Of a DNA stretch of 42,565 nucleotides, positions 41,080 to 42,565 are shown one piece after another. Each line of letters opens with the position of its first letter. The stretch's first letter is position 1. This stretch comes from Phycisphaerae bacterium. GTDB lineage: Bacteria > Planctomycetota > Phycisphaerae > Tepidisphaerales > Tepidisphaeraceae. The DNA lies in the NCBI GenBank assembly GCA_026004655.1, contig BPJO01000024.1, positions 1-42,565 on the forward strand. The letters run 5' to 3'. Below the pieces are notes generated by a model. That model worked only from the letters and a program-made list of their open reading frames with translations. It was not told where the DNA came from and searched no databases. Position numbers and translations under genes: made by a program.

Positions 41080-42565
41080 TCACCGGGAAGGCAATGTCCG
41101 AAACTGCTGGCTCATTCGTTGGGCAGTTTGTTGAAGGGGTGATAAAGCCACAAAGCTTATGACCAATCCGATCGCACAGAGGATCGGAATCAGCCCGGTC
41201 GTTTTGGGAATGCCAAAGACCGGACCGGTCGATTTCTGCAAATACATTGCCCGCAAGACCCGTCCGTAAAACCCGACCGATATGACCGAATTGACCGCGA
41301 TCGATGCTGTGATCACCCACCACCATCCCCCTTGATGGGCACACAACACCATGACCAGCATTTTAGCCCAAAATCCTCCGAACGGGGGAAGACCGATCAT
41401 CGAGATCATCGCCACCGCCAAACCGGCCGCGGAAAACGGCGATTGCATAGACCATCCCTGAAAACTCGTCAAATGATCGTTCCCATGACGGTCTTCGACC
41501 TCCGCCACAGCAGCGAATGCACCTAGCTGCATAAACAGGTAGATCGCCAGATAGATCCCCAAAACGGTCATCGCCTGATCGATAGCGGTAGGCATCACGA
41601 CTGCCACCGCACTCAGTATATAGCCCGCATGTGCGATCGAGCTGTACGCCAACAGACGCTTCACGCTTGTTTGTTGCAGTGCCCCCAGATTCCCAATCAC
41701 CATCGTAACCACAGAAACGATCCCGACCGTGATGGCCATGCCGGACATCAGGACTTCGTTACAAGGCCCCAGCAGAGTGGCAAAGCGGGCCAGCAGAATG
41801 ATCCCGGCACTTTTGCTCGCGACGGATAAAAACACAGCCACATCCGCCGTTGTGCCTTCAAGAACGTCTGGCGTCCAGAAATGAAACGGAAACCCTGAAA
41901 TCTTGAAAAGCAACCCCACAAAAACCGCCAAGAACCCGAAGATGCCTGCCAGTTCCACCTCGCCTCGGGTTTGAATCATCTGGGCAATGACGGATATGTC
42001 CAGCGACTGATACACCCCGTATAAAAGCGACATCCCATAAATCATCACCGCCGAGCAGACCGCACCGAAAAGCACAAACTTCAACGACGCCTCAGCCGAA
42101 ACCCTTCGATCCTTCCTAAACCCGGCCAGGATATAGCTCGGCATCGACGCAATTTCCATCACCAGTACCGCCATCAGCAGATGGGTTGTCTGCCCCATCA
42201 ACATCATCCCGATCGTCGAAATCAACAACAGAGTGAAAAACTCCGGCGAATCTCCCGGTTTGACATGTCGTCGGGTCACCAGAAACCACAGCCCCACCAC
42301 CCCAACCATGAACAACATCAGGATCTGTTCCCAGAAAACCGCTGCAGGGTCATTAACCAACAATCCCCGAAACACATACCCCGGATCGATCGAACGTATC
42401 CATGTCAATCCGTACGCGACCACAACCCCCGTCCCGGCAATCAATCCCGAGACCCGACCCGAACGCCGACCTGTTATCACAGGCCAGACCAAAATGCCGA
42501 TGACCGCGACCGTCAGTACGATTTCGCTTTGCAGTGCAACCCAGTCTCGACCGGTCGGGATCAGC
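41080..42565 (-). CDS. nuoN: NADH-quinone oxidoreductase subunit N (5' end outside the window)
   Basis: NuoN, an antiporter-like membrane subunit of complex I that takes part in proton pumping. The open frame continues past the first possible start to the window edge (LIPTGRDWVALQSEIVLTV), so the true start lies just beyond 42565 and about 495 residues are visible. Family marks: LLISTIGMMLMGQTTHLLMAVLVMEIASMPSYILAGF, the ASLKFVLFGAVCSAVMIYG region with its conserved Lys, FPFHFWTPDVLEGTTADVAVFLS with the Lys-bearing VASKSAG, and VKRLLAYSSIAHAGY. nuoM and the rest of a nuo operon probably lie to the right, since nuoN is usually last. Confidence 0.95.
   Translation of the reverse strand, partial: LIPTGRDWVALQSEIVLTVAVIGILVWPVITGRRSGRVSGLIAGTGVVVAYGLTWIRSIDPGYVFRGLLVNDPAAVFWEQILMLFMVGVVGLWFLVTRRHVKPGDSPEFFTLLLISTIGMMLMGQTTHLLMAVLVMEIASMPSYILAGFRKDRRVSAEASLKFVLFGAVCSAVMIYGMSLLYGVYQSLDISVIAQMIQTRGEVELAGIFGFLAVFVGLLFKISGFPFHFWTPDVLEGTTADVAVFLSVASKSAGIILLARFATLLGPCNEVLMSGMAITVGIVSVVTMVIGNLGALQQTSVKRLLAYSSIAHAGYILSAVAVVMPTAIDQAMTVLGIYLAIYLFMQLGAFAAVAEVEDRHGNDHLTSFQGWSMQSPFSAAGLAVAMISMIGLPPFGGFWAKMLVMVLCAHQGGWWWVITASIAVNSVISVGFYGRVLRAMYLQKSTGPVFGIPKTTGLIPILCAIGLVISFVALSPLQQTAQRMSQQFRTLPSR

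Noticed and set aside
1..42565. CRISPR array, insertion sequence, prophage or integrase
   Set aside because: No regularly spaced repeats, transposase motifs or phage structural genes are seen on either strand.

Overview
The window looks like the chromosome of a planctomycete, probably of the Phycisphaerae type. The evidence is a giant extracellular protein that opens with a planctomycete LEPR-x-LL-like signal (LESRCLLS), a second secreted protein ending in a PEP-CTERM anchor, Gram-negative outer-membrane functions (Kdo transferase, an OpgC-like acyltransferase, TatC, DsbD), a CobA-HemD fusion and a flagellar flhA-flhF-flhG-fliA cluster. I see no phage, no insertion sequence and no CRISPR array. 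Gene content is mostly core metabolism with a few accessory surface and signalling genes.

Layout. 0.1-5.6 kb: an AEC-type transporter, a lone LutA-like Fe-S protein, a PEP-CTERM serine protease, a small membrane protein, a glycosyltransferase, a Cys-rich protein and a PilZ protein. 5.7-8.0 kb: cobA-hemD and a YceI protein, closed by a perfect terminator. 8.2-14.3 kb: one 2007-residue multidomain surface protein (PKD, Calx-beta and FN3 domains plus a duplicated module). 14.4-18.6 kb: greA, tRNA-Thr(UGU), a TIM-barrel epimerase with a frameshifted C-terminus, tatC and a cysteine desulfurase. 18.6-21.8 kb: a region rich in stable hairpins, a DUF2264 protein, a BLUF blue-light sensor and a Gfo/Idh/MocA oxidoreductase. 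21.9-28.6 kb (minus strand): ECF sigma factor, hypothetical, flhA, flhF, flhG, small membrane protein, fliA. 28.7-35.2 kb: rlmN, Kdo transferase, nadB, an isolated nuoC, zwf. 35.2-42.6 kb: alpha/beta hydrolase, REC/HD-GYP protein, double-ACT protein, DsbD, OpgC-like acyltransferase, and nuoN running off the right edge.

How genes work together. FlhF and FlhG set flagellar number and place, FlhA is the export gate and FliA the late flagellar sigma factor. PilZ and HD-GYP proteins imply cyclic-di-GMP signalling. Together with the BLUF sensor this suggests environmental control of motility or attachment, but no direct link is visible.

Most notable. (1) A chain of perfect hairpins at 18752-18888, followed by an inverted repeat that covers the start codon of the DUF2264 gene, looks like an undescribed structured RNA leader. 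(2) Four single-base frameshifts cluster between 16.1 and 28.4 kb (epimerase, flhA twice, ECF sigma factor). They are either assembly errors or real decay of motility genes. (3) The giant surface protein carries two copies of a module of about 190 residues that I do not recognise.
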